In this document: positions 33,601 through 42,487 of the stretch, piece after piece | Layout of the letters: each line of letters starts with the position of its first letter | Numbering within the stretch: the first letter of the stretch is position 1 | Assembly (NCBI RefSeq): GCF_015207705.1 | Contig: NZ_JADEWI010000002.1 | Location: forward strand, 62,001-126,000 | DNA from: Nostoc sp. LEGE 06077 | Lineage (GTDB): Bacteria > Cyanobacteriota > Cyanobacteriia > Cyanobacteriales > Nostocaceae | Direction: 5' to 3' | DNA: 64,000 nucleotides | Program-made: the position numbers and the translations under genes | Notes under the pieces: model-generated | Told to the model about the DNA's origin: nothing | The model's input: only the letters and a program-made list of their open reading frames with translations | Databases searched by the model: none

Positions 33601-35237
33601 GGGGTATTTATGCTGGCTTAGGTCGTACTTACGCTGATTTAAATCAACCAAACGTAGCTATTACTTATTACAAACAATCTATTAATGGAATTGAACAAGT
33701 TCGTCGTAATATTGATGGACTACCACAACAGTTACAAGCTTCTTTTTTGCAAACAAAAATTGATTTTGGTAAAGTAACAACCTCTGATATTTATCGTCAA
33801 TTAGCAAATTTATTACTAACGCAGGGTAGGGAAAAAGAAGCAACTCAGGTTTTAGAACTGCTCAAAATTCAAGAAATTAAAGATTTTGCCACTACTGGTG
33901 TTTCTCTAACAGATAAACCAAAGGTTGTTTTAAATCCGGTTGAGACAAAAATTGCGGCACCGAATCAATCGATTGTCGCTTTAGCAAAACAAATTAGCGA
34001 GTGCGAACAAACTAACTGCAAAGATAAAGCAAAACTCAACGATAACCTGACAAATGTAGTTGCTGAATTCAATCAAGAATTACAGAAAATTGACACAGAA
34101 ATAAGGGAACGTATAGCAAAAGATCCTGGTGCATTTCGTCCTGACAGTCCCAAAGTTTTAGAAATAGTCAAAGCACAACCAGGTACAGTGATGATTTATC
34201 CTGTAGTATTAGAAGATAAACTCTGGTTACTTTTGTATTCTGGCGATGCTGCGAAAAAGTTTGAAGTCAAAGTTGGACGAGACGAATTAGGAAATACAGT
34301 CCAAGAATTTCGGCGGTTAATTGGAAGATGCCAAAATATTACTTGTGACGCTAAGGAAGTTTCTCAAATTCAATCAGTTAGTCAAAAACTGCATAGCTGG
34401 TTAATTAAACCATTGGAGACAGAACTAAAAGAAAATAAAGTAACAAATCTCGTGTTTGCTCTTGATAGGGTAACACGTTATATCCCTATGAGTGCTTTGT
34501 TTGATGGTAAGCAATATTTAATTGAGAATTACACTGTTTATAATGTTTTATCCGCCGATTTAACAGATACTACTGCTACCTTACCCGCAGGAACAAAAAA
34601 TACTTCAGTTTTAGCAATGGGAGTTTCTCAAGCAGTGGCTGGTTTTGATGCACTAGAAAATGTCCCCGCAGAGTTAAATACAATTGTTAAAACTAATAAT
34701 AATCCAAAAGGTATATATCCAGGGCAAGAATATCTCAATAATACCTTTGATTTTCGGACTTTGCGAGACAATCTTACAGGTAATCAAATTTTGCATCTTG
34801 CTACCCATGCGGAATTTATTCCTGATAGCAAAGATGCTTCTTATTTGTTGTTAGGAAATGGTGAAAAACTAGCAATTCCGCAGATTCAAACTTTAACCGG
34901 GTTAAGCAATATTAATTTAGTTGTTTTATCTGCTTGTCAAACAGCCCTTGCTGGTTCTCGTCAAGATGGCGTAGAAATTGCGAGTGTTGCATATTCATTC
35001 CTCAATCGAGGTGCAAAAGCAGTCATCGCTTCTTTGTGGTTAGTGGACGATCGCAGCACTACTCTGCTAATGCAGCAATTTTACAATAATCTCGCTAATA
35101 AAAATCATCCCACCAAAGCTGAAGCTTTACGCCAAGCACAGTTAAGTTTACTACGGAGTCATTCAGGGAATACAGAATATGATTATTCTCACCCTTATTA
35201 CTGGTCGCCATTTATTTTGATTGGTAATGGATTGTAA
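30627..35237 (+). CDS. Exported TPR-repeat protein with C-terminal CHAT protease domain
   Basis: A 1,536-residue protein. A signal peptide at about 1-35 (FTITTLILSLFCPIGLSANN) precedes some 25 tetratricopeptide repeats (about 45-1020), each with the ALEIxQQALxI-type helix pair. The C-terminal 350 residues form a CHAT (caspase HetF-associated with TPR) domain with the catalytic dyad His in LHLATHAEF (about 1393) and Cys in LSACQTAL (about 1436). HetF, which controls heterocyst differentiation, belongs to the same family, but this protein is longer and exported. TPRs probably bind a protein partner that triggers proteolysis. The substrate is unknown. Confidence 0.92.
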   Translation: MRYNFKSFTITTLILSLFCPIGLSANNVLIKQTLAQTVTQPKRKAQADKLYQQGVQQYQRGYYDDAVRSYEQALAIYRQLDDKKGVGQTLNNLGQVYNLIFQYQKALELLQQALAIRQQIKDRAGEGETLDNLGATYFNLDQNEQALETLQQALLIRREVKDKAGEGVTLSRIGLTYSYLNQQPKALEILQQALKIHQEIGDKFQEEYTLSRIGIVYKNISNYPRALEWFNKALAASRKVGNRAFEGRLLYFIGLTYSNQKKDDIALDSYRQALAVQREIKDKTIQLNTLKLIISQYLLIATNANVSGITSQAKNISNQTIKLAEEALVIAKELNKLEEAAFALGALGSAYQYLGDNQKAIELLQQSIKIARQIKALDKEHSALSGLASIYSSQGENRKVIELRQREVEIYREQKDTASEVSVLLTICSTYNVLTDYQKAIEACQQALVKSKDIKITELPPTIQDYALSYPASALQGLVLIYNNLGEYEKALDFAKQSLSAVQNLHRPKLEADALIYLGYVYQDLQDFPKAIEVTQQALDITRQIKEPQLEANALEQLSGIYIRKGNYNSAIELAQQILTIGKQLQNSGIEADALDKLSEIYLKQGNYQKALELRQQQLVIFQKSNKRSYQIATLSKFSDIYLLLGDTQKAIEVANQALTIARQLKAPEYEMQPLTRLSRAYNTQGEYEQAIKYAQQHLVIAQKSQNFVNITLASLNLSNAYDSLGEYNKVIAIAEPGLLYTKKSYIRPLEAQSLLYLSIAYTSIGNYQKSKELVEKSLAIIREIKDSSLEAQALASLGNVYRNIQAYPQALELSQQSLKIAQDIKSPASEVYALANLGDTYSNLGAYQKSNDFYQQLVAKQRQLKNRNGEAFALLAIASNYYSTGEAQKTVDFAQQSLAILKASKKPAWEIIPHRMLSLAYGELGNDQQAIQEIQTVLAFARKVQNPVYEKDALTVLGDLHRKFGRKQQALTAYQQALTIQTPTEVTGGGWGIYAGLGRTYADLNQPNVAITYYKQSINGIEQVRRNIDGLPQQLQASFLQTKIDFGKVTTSDIYRQLANLLLTQGREKEATQVLELLKIQEIKDFATTGVSLTDKPKVVLNPVETKIAAPNQSIVALAKQISECEQTNCKDKAKLNDNLTNVVAEFNQELQKIDTEIRERIAKDPGAFRPDSPKVLEIVKAQPGTVMIYPVVLEDKLWLLLYSGDAAKKFEVKVGRDELGNTVQEFRRLIGRCQNITCDAKEVSQIQSVSQKLHSWLIKPLETELKENKVTNLVFALDRVTRYIPMSALFDGKQYLIENYTVYNVLSADLTDTTATLPAGTKNTSVLAMGVSQAVAGFDALENVPAELNTIVKTNNNPKGIYPGQEYLNNTFDFRTLRDNLTGNQILHLATHAEFIPDSKDASYLLLGNGEKLAIPQIQTLTGLSNINLVVLSACQTALAGSRQDGVEIASVAYSFLNRGAKAVIASLWLVDDRSTTLLMQQFYNNLANKNHPTKAEALRQAQLSLLRSHSGNTEYDYSHPYYWSPFILIGNGL

Positions 35238-35267
35238 TCAAAATAAAACATTGCCAAGCATTGCCAA

Positions 35268-36191
35268 TTACCTTTTTTTACCCAATGCGATCGCCATTGA
35301 ACCAGTTACTACTAAACTAGCCCCAATCATACCAGTTAAGGTAACATGATCTACGGGAATTAAATTAGGGATGAATATTGCGACTAACTCAACAGATAGT
35401 AATGTCACAATTGGGGCTAAAGTCAGCACTGCACTGACTCGTGATGCTTCCCAATGTTCTAATGATTCTGCAAAAGCACCATAAGCAATTAAGGTGTTTA
35501 ACGCACAAAAAATTAACATTCCTAACTCTAAATTATTCAGTTTTAATATAGTGTCTGGTTTTGCCACAGGTGTAAATAATAAAGCTGCGCCTCCATAAAT
35601 CAGCATCATGATATTAGGAGAAGATAAAGACTGTAATAACTGCTTTTGGGCTAAAGCATAAATAGCCCAGACAGATGCACCTACGGCTACCAAAGCACTA
35701 CCAAAAATATATGTGCTGTGTGCGGTAATTAAGTTGCTTAGTTGGTCATGGAAAAATATTACATACCCACAAATTAATACACCAACACCAAGCCATTGGC
35801 GGAGTGTATAACGTTCGTGAAAAATAACTAACCCACCTAAGCCTAATAATAAAGTAGCTAACTGAATCAATACTTCTGCATTCGCCGGAGATGTTAGCGC
35901 CAAACCCTGCATAAAAAAGAAATAATTAGCCCCTAACATTAGTGTAGCGATCGCTAACAACTTCCAAGCAGCAGCAGGCAATTGTCTTAATTTTGGTAAC
36001 TCTCTCCGTACCCCTAAATATCCACTTAGTAGGATAAAAGACACAAAAAAGCGAAACCAAATCACTGTATAGACATCAAGCCCTTGCAGTATCACCGCCA
36101 GTGCGATCGGTAAAATTCCCCATAAGAAAACAGTCAGTAGAGATAATGCCAGGCCTAAACGCCAGCGGCCAGAGTTTTGATGTAGTGACAT
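35268..36191 (-). CDS. DMT-superfamily (EamA) transporter
   Basis: A 307-residue inner-membrane protein with ten hydrophobic segments arranged as two EamA repeats. The second half includes WAIYALAQKQLLQSLSSPNIMMLIYGGAALLF and AFAESLEHWEASRVSAVLTLAPIVTLL, typical of drug/metabolite exporters. Substrate not predictable; many relatives move amino acids or other metabolites. It faces the CHAT gene tail to tail, 30 bases apart, and no terminator of its own is obvious there. Confidence 0.9.
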   Translation of the reverse strand: MSLHQNSGRWRLGLALSLLTVFLWGILPIALAVILQGLDVYTVIWFRFFVSFILLSGYLGVRRELPKLRQLPAAAWKLLAIATLMLGANYFFFMQGLALTSPANAEVLIQLATLLLGLGGLVIFHERYTLRQWLGVGVLICGYVIFFHDQLSNLITAHSTYIFGSALVAVGASVWAIYALAQKQLLQSLSSPNIMMLIYGGAALLFTPVAKPDTILKLNNLELGMLIFCALNTLIAYGAFAESLEHWEASRVSAVLTLAPIVTLLSVELVAIFIPNLIPVDHVTLTGMIGASLVVTGSMAIALGKKR

Positions 36192-36757
36192 AGAGTTATG
36201 GTATCAAAACTTCACCTGTTCATACAGACCTGAAAATTTCTTTCGTCACAACACCAGCAATTGCATCCTTTGTTACTATTTACCAAGCCGTACCTTAAAA
36301 ATTGATTAATTTTTTATTATTGAGTCTAATTTCAAGATGCTAAAGATAGAAGTATAAAGTAGTATGTATATCTTATTGACGAAATTACTTAGTCAAAGCT
36401 AAATTTCAGGCAGTGAAAGATTACTATCGAGGATAAACTTTAGTTTGAGCTTTAAAAGTTAATCATTTATCAGGAAAATTATATTTTTTAATTCTTTTTT
36501 GCCGAAATTGTGTATTTTTTACCATTATCTTGACTCAGCGGGTGGCACAATCATACTTACTATTTATTCGCTAAGGAATTGTTAAGCATAATACTACAGC
36601 AAAACAGTACACAACATCTATAAAAACTGAAGCCAAAAATCCGCCTTTGGATATCAGATAACTTCAGTCATTTTTAGGTTGCTTCTACTGATGGCAGCCA
36701 AAAATTTTATTTGTAAAAATTAAAAACTACTAGTAATCTTTATCAGGGCTAAAGTGA
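36192..36757. other. Intergenic region between divergent genes
   Basis: About 565 AT-rich bases with no credible gene. It holds a hairpin with perfect 7-base arms ACTGAAG (36626-36632) and CTTCAGT (36662-36668), an inner CCAAA/TTTGG pair, and CATTTTT after it, which could act as a weak terminator or leader structure upstream of the metalloprotease gene. Confidence 0.5.
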
Positions 36758-39694
36758 ATGAATAAGGTAGCTTTTTATGTAATTTTGCTACATGGTTTAT
36801 TATTAGGAATAACAACTGCTCGTGCTGAGTCGTCAGGTAGTCACAAAGATAATCAAACTTTAGGTGTTAATCAGATTGCAGAAGTTACATCTGTCAAAAA
36901 TAGCCAAGAACCTGCCTGGAAAAAACTACCATCACCTCAAGTTTGGGTAATTAATCAAGACAAAAAAGTCCAAAGTCAGCCCTTTACTTGGGTGGTTAGA
37001 AATCTCAAGCAAGCGGAAAAGCAACCATTCTTAGAAGTTACTAAACCCAGCAATAAACCCGAAAAAAAGCCAAATTCTTCCGTCAAACCAGCAACAAAGG
37101 ATGATTTAGAAGCTTTTGATGAAGTAGTTAAAGATACAGAAAAAAAGGAGGGACTGTTCACCCTCTATCGCAATCCCAAAAAGAATAAAATTTATCTTGA
37201 AATTAAACCAGAACAGTTAAATAACAATTTTTTAGCCACCGCCACACTAGAATCTGGAATTGGCGAACGGGGTATTTATAGCGGGATACCTTTGCAAGAT
37301 TTTTTATTTTATTGGCAGCGGGTAGATGACAAATTACACTTTGTTGTCCGTAACGTAAATTTTCGCACGCGGGAAGGAGATCCACAAGCGCGATCGCTTG
37401 CCCGGTCATTTAGCGATTCAATTCTCTATATGTTACCGATTAAAAGCGTTCATCCCCAACGCAAAACTATCCTTGTTGACCTCAGTGACTTGCTACTTTC
37501 CGATTTGGCTGGATTATCTGCAAGTTTAGGTGTGACCGCCACTACAGACCAATCATACTTTGGTGACGCGAAAGCTTTTCCCCATAACGTCGAAATTGAG
37601 TCAGTATTAAATTTCTCTAGTGGAAGTAGTAGCACTAGAGATAATCCACGGCTGAATTTCGCCTCCTTGGCTGATAGCCGTGGCTTTACTTTGCGCGTCC
37701 ATTACAGTCTTTCACAATTACCGAATAACAATTACCGTCCACGTTTAGCCGACGAACGAGTTGGTTATTTCATCACCGCTTACCAAGACTTAACTAAAGA
37801 TAGTGGTGATCCCTTTGTTCGTTATATCAATCGTTGGAATTTAGAAAAAGAAGACCCCAAAGCTAAAATCTCCCGTCCCAAAAAACCAATTGTGTTTTGG
37901 ATTGATAATGCAGTTCCTTTAGAATACCGTGATGCCATTAAAGAAGGCATCCTTATGTGGAACAAAGCCTTTTTGCAAGCAGGTTTTAAAGATGCGATTG
38001 AAGCCAAACAAATGCCAGATAACGCCACCTGGGACCCGGCGGATATTCGTTACAATACAATTCGCTGGATAAACACAGTTGATGGTTATTTCGCAATGGG
38101 GCCATCGCGCGTAAACCCCCTAACTGGCGAAATTTTAGATGCAGACATTTTAGTTGATGCTAGTTTTGTACGGGCGTTGAAGAGTGAGTATCGCAAAATC
38201 GTTCAACCTAACGCCAACCAAAATCGCACCTCCTTATCAACTTGGATGCAAAATCGCTTTCTTTGTGGCGGGGAAGCAGCCAAAGACGAAAATTCTCCCC
38301 AACTAGAACAAAGCGGGTTATTGCGGAATTTATCTAAATTAGCAGGGGAGTATGATTTATGTTATGGCATGGAAGCCACTAATCAGTTTGCCTTTGGTTC
38401 TTTGGCAATGACGCTGTTAAAAGACGGTACACCTAGCCAAGACCAAGTAAAAGAATATATCAATCAATATTTACGCTTAATTATTGCCCATGAAGTTGGT
38501 CATACCCTGGGTTTGCGCCATAATTTCCGGGGTAGTACTTTATTAGCACCGCAGGAGATGAATAATAAAAATGTCACCCAGAATAAAGGGTTGACTACTT
38601 CTGTGATGGATTATATTCCCCCAAATATTGCTCCCCAAGGGACAAAGCAAGGTGATTATTTTCCCAGTGCGGTGGGTGCTTATGATGACTGGGCAATTCA
38701 ATATGGTTATATTTCCACCCAGGCGACATCTCCCATTGCCGAAAAACCATTGTTGCAGGAAATTGCCAACCAATCTTATAAACCAGAGTTGAGTTATTCC
38801 ACAGATGAGGATGTTTACGACCTCGACCCCACCGCCGATGCTTGGGATAATAGTAACAATGTGCTGGTTTATTCCCAATGGCAGCTAGATAATTCACGGG
38901 TAATGTGGGATCGTCTGAACAAAGGTTATCCCACAGCCGGGGAAAGCTACAGCGATGTTAGTGAACGCTTTAGTACAGTGTTAGGCAATTATTTTCAGCA
39001 AATTTATTATGTGAGTAAATATATAGGAGGACAGTCTTTTTACCGCATCAAAGGTGGTGATGTAGACTCTAGTAAACTGAGCGGCCAAAATCGTTTACCA
39101 TTTCAACCAGTCCCTGTAGAAGAACAACGGCAAGCTTTAAAAACCTTACAAAAGTATGTATTTGCGGAAGATGCCTTAAAATTTTCCCCAGACCTGCTGA
39201 ATAAATTAGCACCTTCCCGTTGGCGGCATTGGGGCAGTTACCCGCGCGTAGGAAGGTTAGATTATCCAATTCATGAGTTAGTTTTATTCTTGCAGAGTGC
39301 CGTTTTGCACGATTTACTCTCAGGCGATCGCCTCAACCGTCTCAAAGATTTGGAACTCAAAGCCCAATCAGGCAAAGCACTGACATTACCCGAATTATTT
39401 GATACTCTCCAAGAAGGAATTTGGACAGAAGTTATCAAACCCAAAGGATCTGCTTTACAAATCTCCAGTATCCGGCGAGGTTTGCAACGAGAATATCTGA
39501 ATCTCTTAATTGCTATGGTGTTGCGTAAAGAAGATGTACCAGAAGATGCCCGGACTTTAGCTTGGTACAAACTCAAGCAATTAGATGAAAAACTCGCTCA
39601 GGTCAGTTCTCAAGACGAGTATAGCAAAGCGCATATTCTGGAAACACGCGATCGCATTGAAAAAGTCTTGAATGCACAATTACAAGGAAATTAA
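36758..39694 (+). CDS. Exported zinc metalloprotease with gluzincin/metzincin-type HExxHxxGxxH motif
   Basis: A 978-residue secreted protein. An N-terminal signal peptide (about 1-23, VAFYVILLHGLLLGITTARA) precedes a Lys/Pro-rich linker. The central part resembles the DUF5117/DUF5118-type zinc-dependent metalloproteases. The catalytic motif HEVGHTLGLRHNF starts at about residue 578, with three His zinc ligands and the catalytic Glu, and a Met-turn-like SVMDYIPP follows 30 residues later. The C-terminal third is alpha-helical. Substrate and activation are unknown. Long spacers on both sides suggest transcription as a single gene. Confidence 0.88.
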   Translation: MNKVAFYVILLHGLLLGITTARAESSGSHKDNQTLGVNQIAEVTSVKNSQEPAWKKLPSPQVWVINQDKKVQSQPFTWVVRNLKQAEKQPFLEVTKPSNKPEKKPNSSVKPATKDDLEAFDEVVKDTEKKEGLFTLYRNPKKNKIYLEIKPEQLNNNFLATATLESGIGERGIYSGIPLQDFLFYWQRVDDKLHFVVRNVNFRTREGDPQARSLARSFSDSILYMLPIKSVHPQRKTILVDLSDLLLSDLAGLSASLGVTATTDQSYFGDAKAFPHNVEIESVLNFSSGSSSTRDNPRLNFASLADSRGFTLRVHYSLSQLPNNNYRPRLADERVGYFITAYQDLTKDSGDPFVRYINRWNLEKEDPKAKISRPKKPIVFWIDNAVPLEYRDAIKEGILMWNKAFLQAGFKDAIEAKQMPDNATWDPADIRYNTIRWINTVDGYFAMGPSRVNPLTGEILDADILVDASFVRALKSEYRKIVQPNANQNRTSLSTWMQNRFLCGGEAAKDENSPQLEQSGLLRNLSKLAGEYDLCYGMEATNQFAFGSLAMTLLKDGTPSQDQVKEYINQYLRLIIAHEVGHTLGLRHNFRGSTLLAPQEMNNKNVTQNKGLTTSVMDYIPPNIAPQGTKQGDYFPSAVGAYDDWAIQYGYISTQATSPIAEKPLLQEIANQSYKPELSYSTDEDVYDLDPTADAWDNSNNVLVYSQWQLDNSRVMWDRLNKGYPTAGESYSDVSERFSTVLGNYFQQIYYVSKYIGGQSFYRIKGGDVDSSKLSGQNRLPFQPVPVEEQRQALKTLQKYVFAEDALKFSPDLLNKLAPSRWRHWGSYPRVGRLDYPIHELVLFLQSAVLHDLLSGDRLNRLKDLELKAQSGKALTLPELFDTLQEGIWTEVIKPKGSALQISSIRRGLQREYLNLLIAMVLRKEDVPEDARTLAWYKLKQLDEKLAQVSSQDEYSKAHILETRDRIEKVLNAQLQGN

Positions 39695-39730
39695 ATTAGG
39701 CTTAGGCAAAAAGATAATCTATTAAGACTG

Positions 39731-39773
39731 GGTGTAGGGGTGTAGGGGTGTAAGGGTTTTAAACACCTACACC
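39731..39773. repeat. 8-base tandem repeat with hairpin
   Basis: Three tandem units GGTGTAGG, GGTGTAGG, GGTGTAAG, the last forming a hairpin with AACACCTACACC. The hairpin matches the inverse of the one at 56040-56065, so it is an interspersed element. It may also act as a terminator for the metalloprotease gene. Confidence 0.6.
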
Positions 39774-39952
39774 TCTATGGGGAAGTCAAAATACAAAAGT
39801 AAGAGAATTTTTGACTTTTAACTTTTGACTTGATTTTGCCCCTGTACCCTTAATCAAGAATTATTCTTTCACCAGACACGATATCAGATGCCATTTCTCA
39901 GAGAAATAGTTCAGACTGGAATTTATATTCCAGTACAGACAACAAACAATCT

Positions 39953-41311
39953 ATGACAATTGCGGTCTCACCCAAGTACAACTTCTTGCCTCGCTTTTAC
40001 AAACTGGCAAGCATTAGTATGCTATCCAACATGATGGTTCCCTTAGCCGGGTTGGTGGACATTGCCTTTTTGGGACACTTGGCAGACATCCGTCACTTGG
40101 CGGGAGTGATTTTAGCAACGATTATTTTTGACTACCTTTACCGAGTCTTGAAATTCCTCCGTTCTAGTGTGAATGCCCTGACTGCACAAGCTGTCGGACT
40201 CGATGACCACAAAGCCGTACTCTTAGCAGGGATACGCAGTGGTTTAATTGCTTTGGGAATTGGCTTATTAATTCTGTTACTACAATACCCATTACAAAAA
40301 CTGGGCTTTACAATTCTCAGCGGTTCCCCAGAAATTGAAATTGCTGGGGCTGATTATTTCCAAGCCAGAATTTGGGGAGCGCCCGCCGTATTGCTGAATT
40401 TTGTCTTAATTGGCTGGTTTATGGGGCAAGAAAAGAATAGCGTAGTCTTGCTTATGTCTGTAATTGGTAACGGTTCTAATGTGGTGCTGGACTATTTGAT
40501 GATTTCACTGTGGGGTTGGGAAAGTATGGGAGCCGGACTAGCCACAGCCATTAGTCAATATCTGGCGCTCGTAACTGGTGTGATATATGCCTGCTTTACT
40601 ATTCCCTGGAAAACTTTACCCGCCGCTTTACAAGAAGTGTTTGATTGGGTAGCCCTCAAAGATACTGTGGCGCTCAAGAGTAACATTCTCATCCGCTTTG
40701 TTGTCTTGATTTCTACTTATGCTATCTTCACCAACTTGAGTGCAGCAATGGGAACAGAAATCTTAGCCGAGAACGGTTTGTTATTACAGATTGCTTTGTT
40801 GAGTCAGTTCACTGTCCAAGGTGTGGGGATGACAACTCAAACGCTCACTGGGAACTTTTATAGCAAAGGCACTAAAGAACAGATGAGTCCACTACTGACT
40901 GTCTCGATATTAACCAGTTTGGTAATTGCATTAGCTTTTGCAGCGGTATCGGTGCTGTTTCCTGATGCAGTATTTGGGCTGTTAACTAATCACGCAGAAG
41001 TTAACAAAAATGTCAGTAATTATACAATTTGGTTGTTGCCGCTGCTAGGATTAACCGCCATTGCTTTTATGTTGGAAGGTTATTTCATCGGGTTAAAAGA
41101 AGGTGCAACCTTACGTAATGCAGTCTTAATTGCCTTTGGATTAGGCTTTTTGCCTGTAGCAGTTACAGCCTCCTATCTTCACAATAACCAAATACTTTGG
41201 ATGTCGCTGGTAGCTTATATGGCAGTGAATCTCACAGTATTGGCAGTGCAAATACCCCGCACATTTGGTAGCCCAACTCTCGAAAATCAGCAACCGCTAC
41301 CATCTAGTTAG
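39953..41311 (+). CDS. MATE-family efflux transporter (DinF-like)
   Basis: A 452-residue membrane protein with 12 segments. MATE features are visible in both halves: MVPLAGLVDIAFLGHLADIRHLAGV in segment 1-2, GWFMGQEKNSVVLLMSVIGNGSNVVLDYLMI, and VQGVGMTTQTLTGNFYSKG in the second half. The family exports cationic drugs or metabolites using Na+ or H+ gradients; the DinF-like branch is the closest by eye. Substrate unknown. An IS630-type element is inserted 28 bases after its stop, so any natural downstream transcript is interrupted. Confidence 0.9.
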   Translation: MTIAVSPKYNFLPRFYKLASISMLSNMMVPLAGLVDIAFLGHLADIRHLAGVILATIIFDYLYRVLKFLRSSVNALTAQAVGLDDHKAVLLAGIRSGLIALGIGLLILLLQYPLQKLGFTILSGSPEIEIAGADYFQARIWGAPAVLLNFVLIGWFMGQEKNSVVLLMSVIGNGSNVVLDYLMISLWGWESMGAGLATAISQYLALVTGVIYACFTIPWKTLPAALQEVFDWVALKDTVALKSNILIRFVVLISTYAIFTNLSAAMGTEILAENGLLLQIALLSQFTVQGVGMTTQTLTGNFYSKGTKEQMSPLLTVSILTSLVIALAFAAVSVLFPDAVFGLLTNHAEVNKNVSNYTIWLLPLLGLTAIAFMLEGYFIGLKEGATLRNAVLIAFGLGFLPVAVTASYLHNNQILWMSLVAYMAVNLTVLAVQIPRTFGSPTLENQQPLPSS

Positions 41312-41339
41312 TTGGAGTAAAAAATTGCACGCACATATA

Positions 41340-42424
41340 AGTAGTCGGACAGAATTAATTACACAAATAACTAGTAAAATATATCAGAATAAGAAAGTTA
41401 TGTAATAATTCCAATTTTTGATGATATTTATCAGAGAAGTAAATACCCTTTCATTGAAACTACTGGAGCGAATTTATCGCCAAAGCCGACATTATCAGGT
41501 ACGTCAAAGAGCGCATTGCCTAATATTAGCTTCACAAGGTGTCAAAATAGAAGAACTGAGTAAGATTTTTCAAGTCAGCTATAAGACACTCTATAACTGG
41601 TTTAATCGCTGGGAAACAGAAGGAATGGTAGGATTGTATAACAAACCAGGAAGAGGCTGTAAACCTAAATTCAATACTGCCCAAAAACAAAAAATTAAAG
41701 AGTGGACTAAACAAGAGCCGAGACAACTAAAACAGGTTGTACAACAGGTAAAAGAAGAATGGGGAATTGAAGTAAGTAGCAAAACGATTCAAAGAATAAT
41801 TAAAATGCTGAAAATGAGTTGGCATCGAATGCGTCGAGATGTTGGAGGAGAGCCAGAACCTATAGAATATGCGGAAAAATCAGCACAAATAGCAGAATTT
41901 AAACGATTAGAAGATGAAGGCACAATTAACTTATATTACTTAGATGAGACTGGATTTTGCCTCATTCCATCTGTTCCTTATGGCTGGCAAGATATCGGAG
42001 AATACTTAACGATTCCGAGTCGGCCTAGTCCGCGTTTAAATGTCTTGGGAATCATGAATAAAAATAATCATTTAGAAGCTTACGTTTCATCTCAAAGTAT
42101 TAACTCTGATGTGATTATTGCTTGTATTGATACTTTCTTTCCTACAGTTGATCAACCCACAGTGATTGTGGTTGATCAATCCTCAATTCATACTAGTGAT
42201 GCTATTCTTGACAAAATTGAAGAATGGAAAGAACGTGGTATTACCATCTTTAAACTGCCTGCTTATTCACCAGAGTTAAATTTGATTGAGATTTTGTGGC
42301 GGTTTATTAAGTATGAATGGATTGAAATAGATGCTTACAAAAATTGGCAGTCCTTTGTCGCATCTGTTGAAAAAATTCTCAGAGAATTTGGAAAAAATTA
42401 TGTAATTAATTTTGTCTAACTACT
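41340..42424 (+). mobile_element. IS630-family insertion sequence, complete
   Basis: A 1,085-base element. Its ends are near-perfect inverted repeats: left AGTAGTCGGACAGAATTAAT and right, read inward, AGTAGTTAGACAAAATTAAT, continuing to TACA(C/T)AA. A TA dinucleotide flanks both ends (41338-41339 and 42425-42426), the target duplication expected for IS630/Tc1-type elements. One intact transposase gene fills it, and its stop codon lies within the right terminal repeat. It sits between the MATE gene and the LpxB-like gene and breaks neither. Confidence 0.92.
41421..42419 (+). CDS. IS630-family transposase
   Basis: A 332-residue DDE transposase, uninterrupted. The N-terminal half has paired helix-turn-helix DNA-binding regions (IEELSKIFQVSYKTLYNWFNRW and VSSKTIQRIIKMLKMSW). 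The catalytic core shows the first Asp in YLDETGF, the second in VVDQSSIHTS, and the Glu in PELNLIEILWRFIK, so all three acids are present. The ATG at 41421 directly follows an in-frame TTG; I prefer the ATG. The last codons and stop run into the right inverted repeat. Because reading frame, acids and ends are intact, the element may still be active. Confidence 0.93.
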   Translation: MIFIREVNTLSLKLLERIYRQSRHYQVRQRAHCLILASQGVKIEELSKIFQVSYKTLYNWFNRWETEGMVGLYNKPGRGCKPKFNTAQKQKIKEWTKQEPRQLKQVVQQVKEEWGIEVSSKTIQRIIKMLKMSWHRMRRDVGGEPEPIEYAEKSAQIAEFKRLEDEGTINLYYLDETGFCLIPSVPYGWQDIGEYLTIPSRPSPRLNVLGIMNKNNHLEAYVSSQSINSDVIIACIDTFFPTVDQPTVIVVDQSSIHTSDAILDKIEEWKERGITIFKLPAYSPELNLIEILWRFIKYEWIEIDAYKNWQSFVASVEKILREFGKNYVINFV

Positions 42425-42487
42425 TACCACTAAGATTAAAAACAATTCTTAATTTTGACTTTTGCCTTTTGACTGTTGCCATAACTC

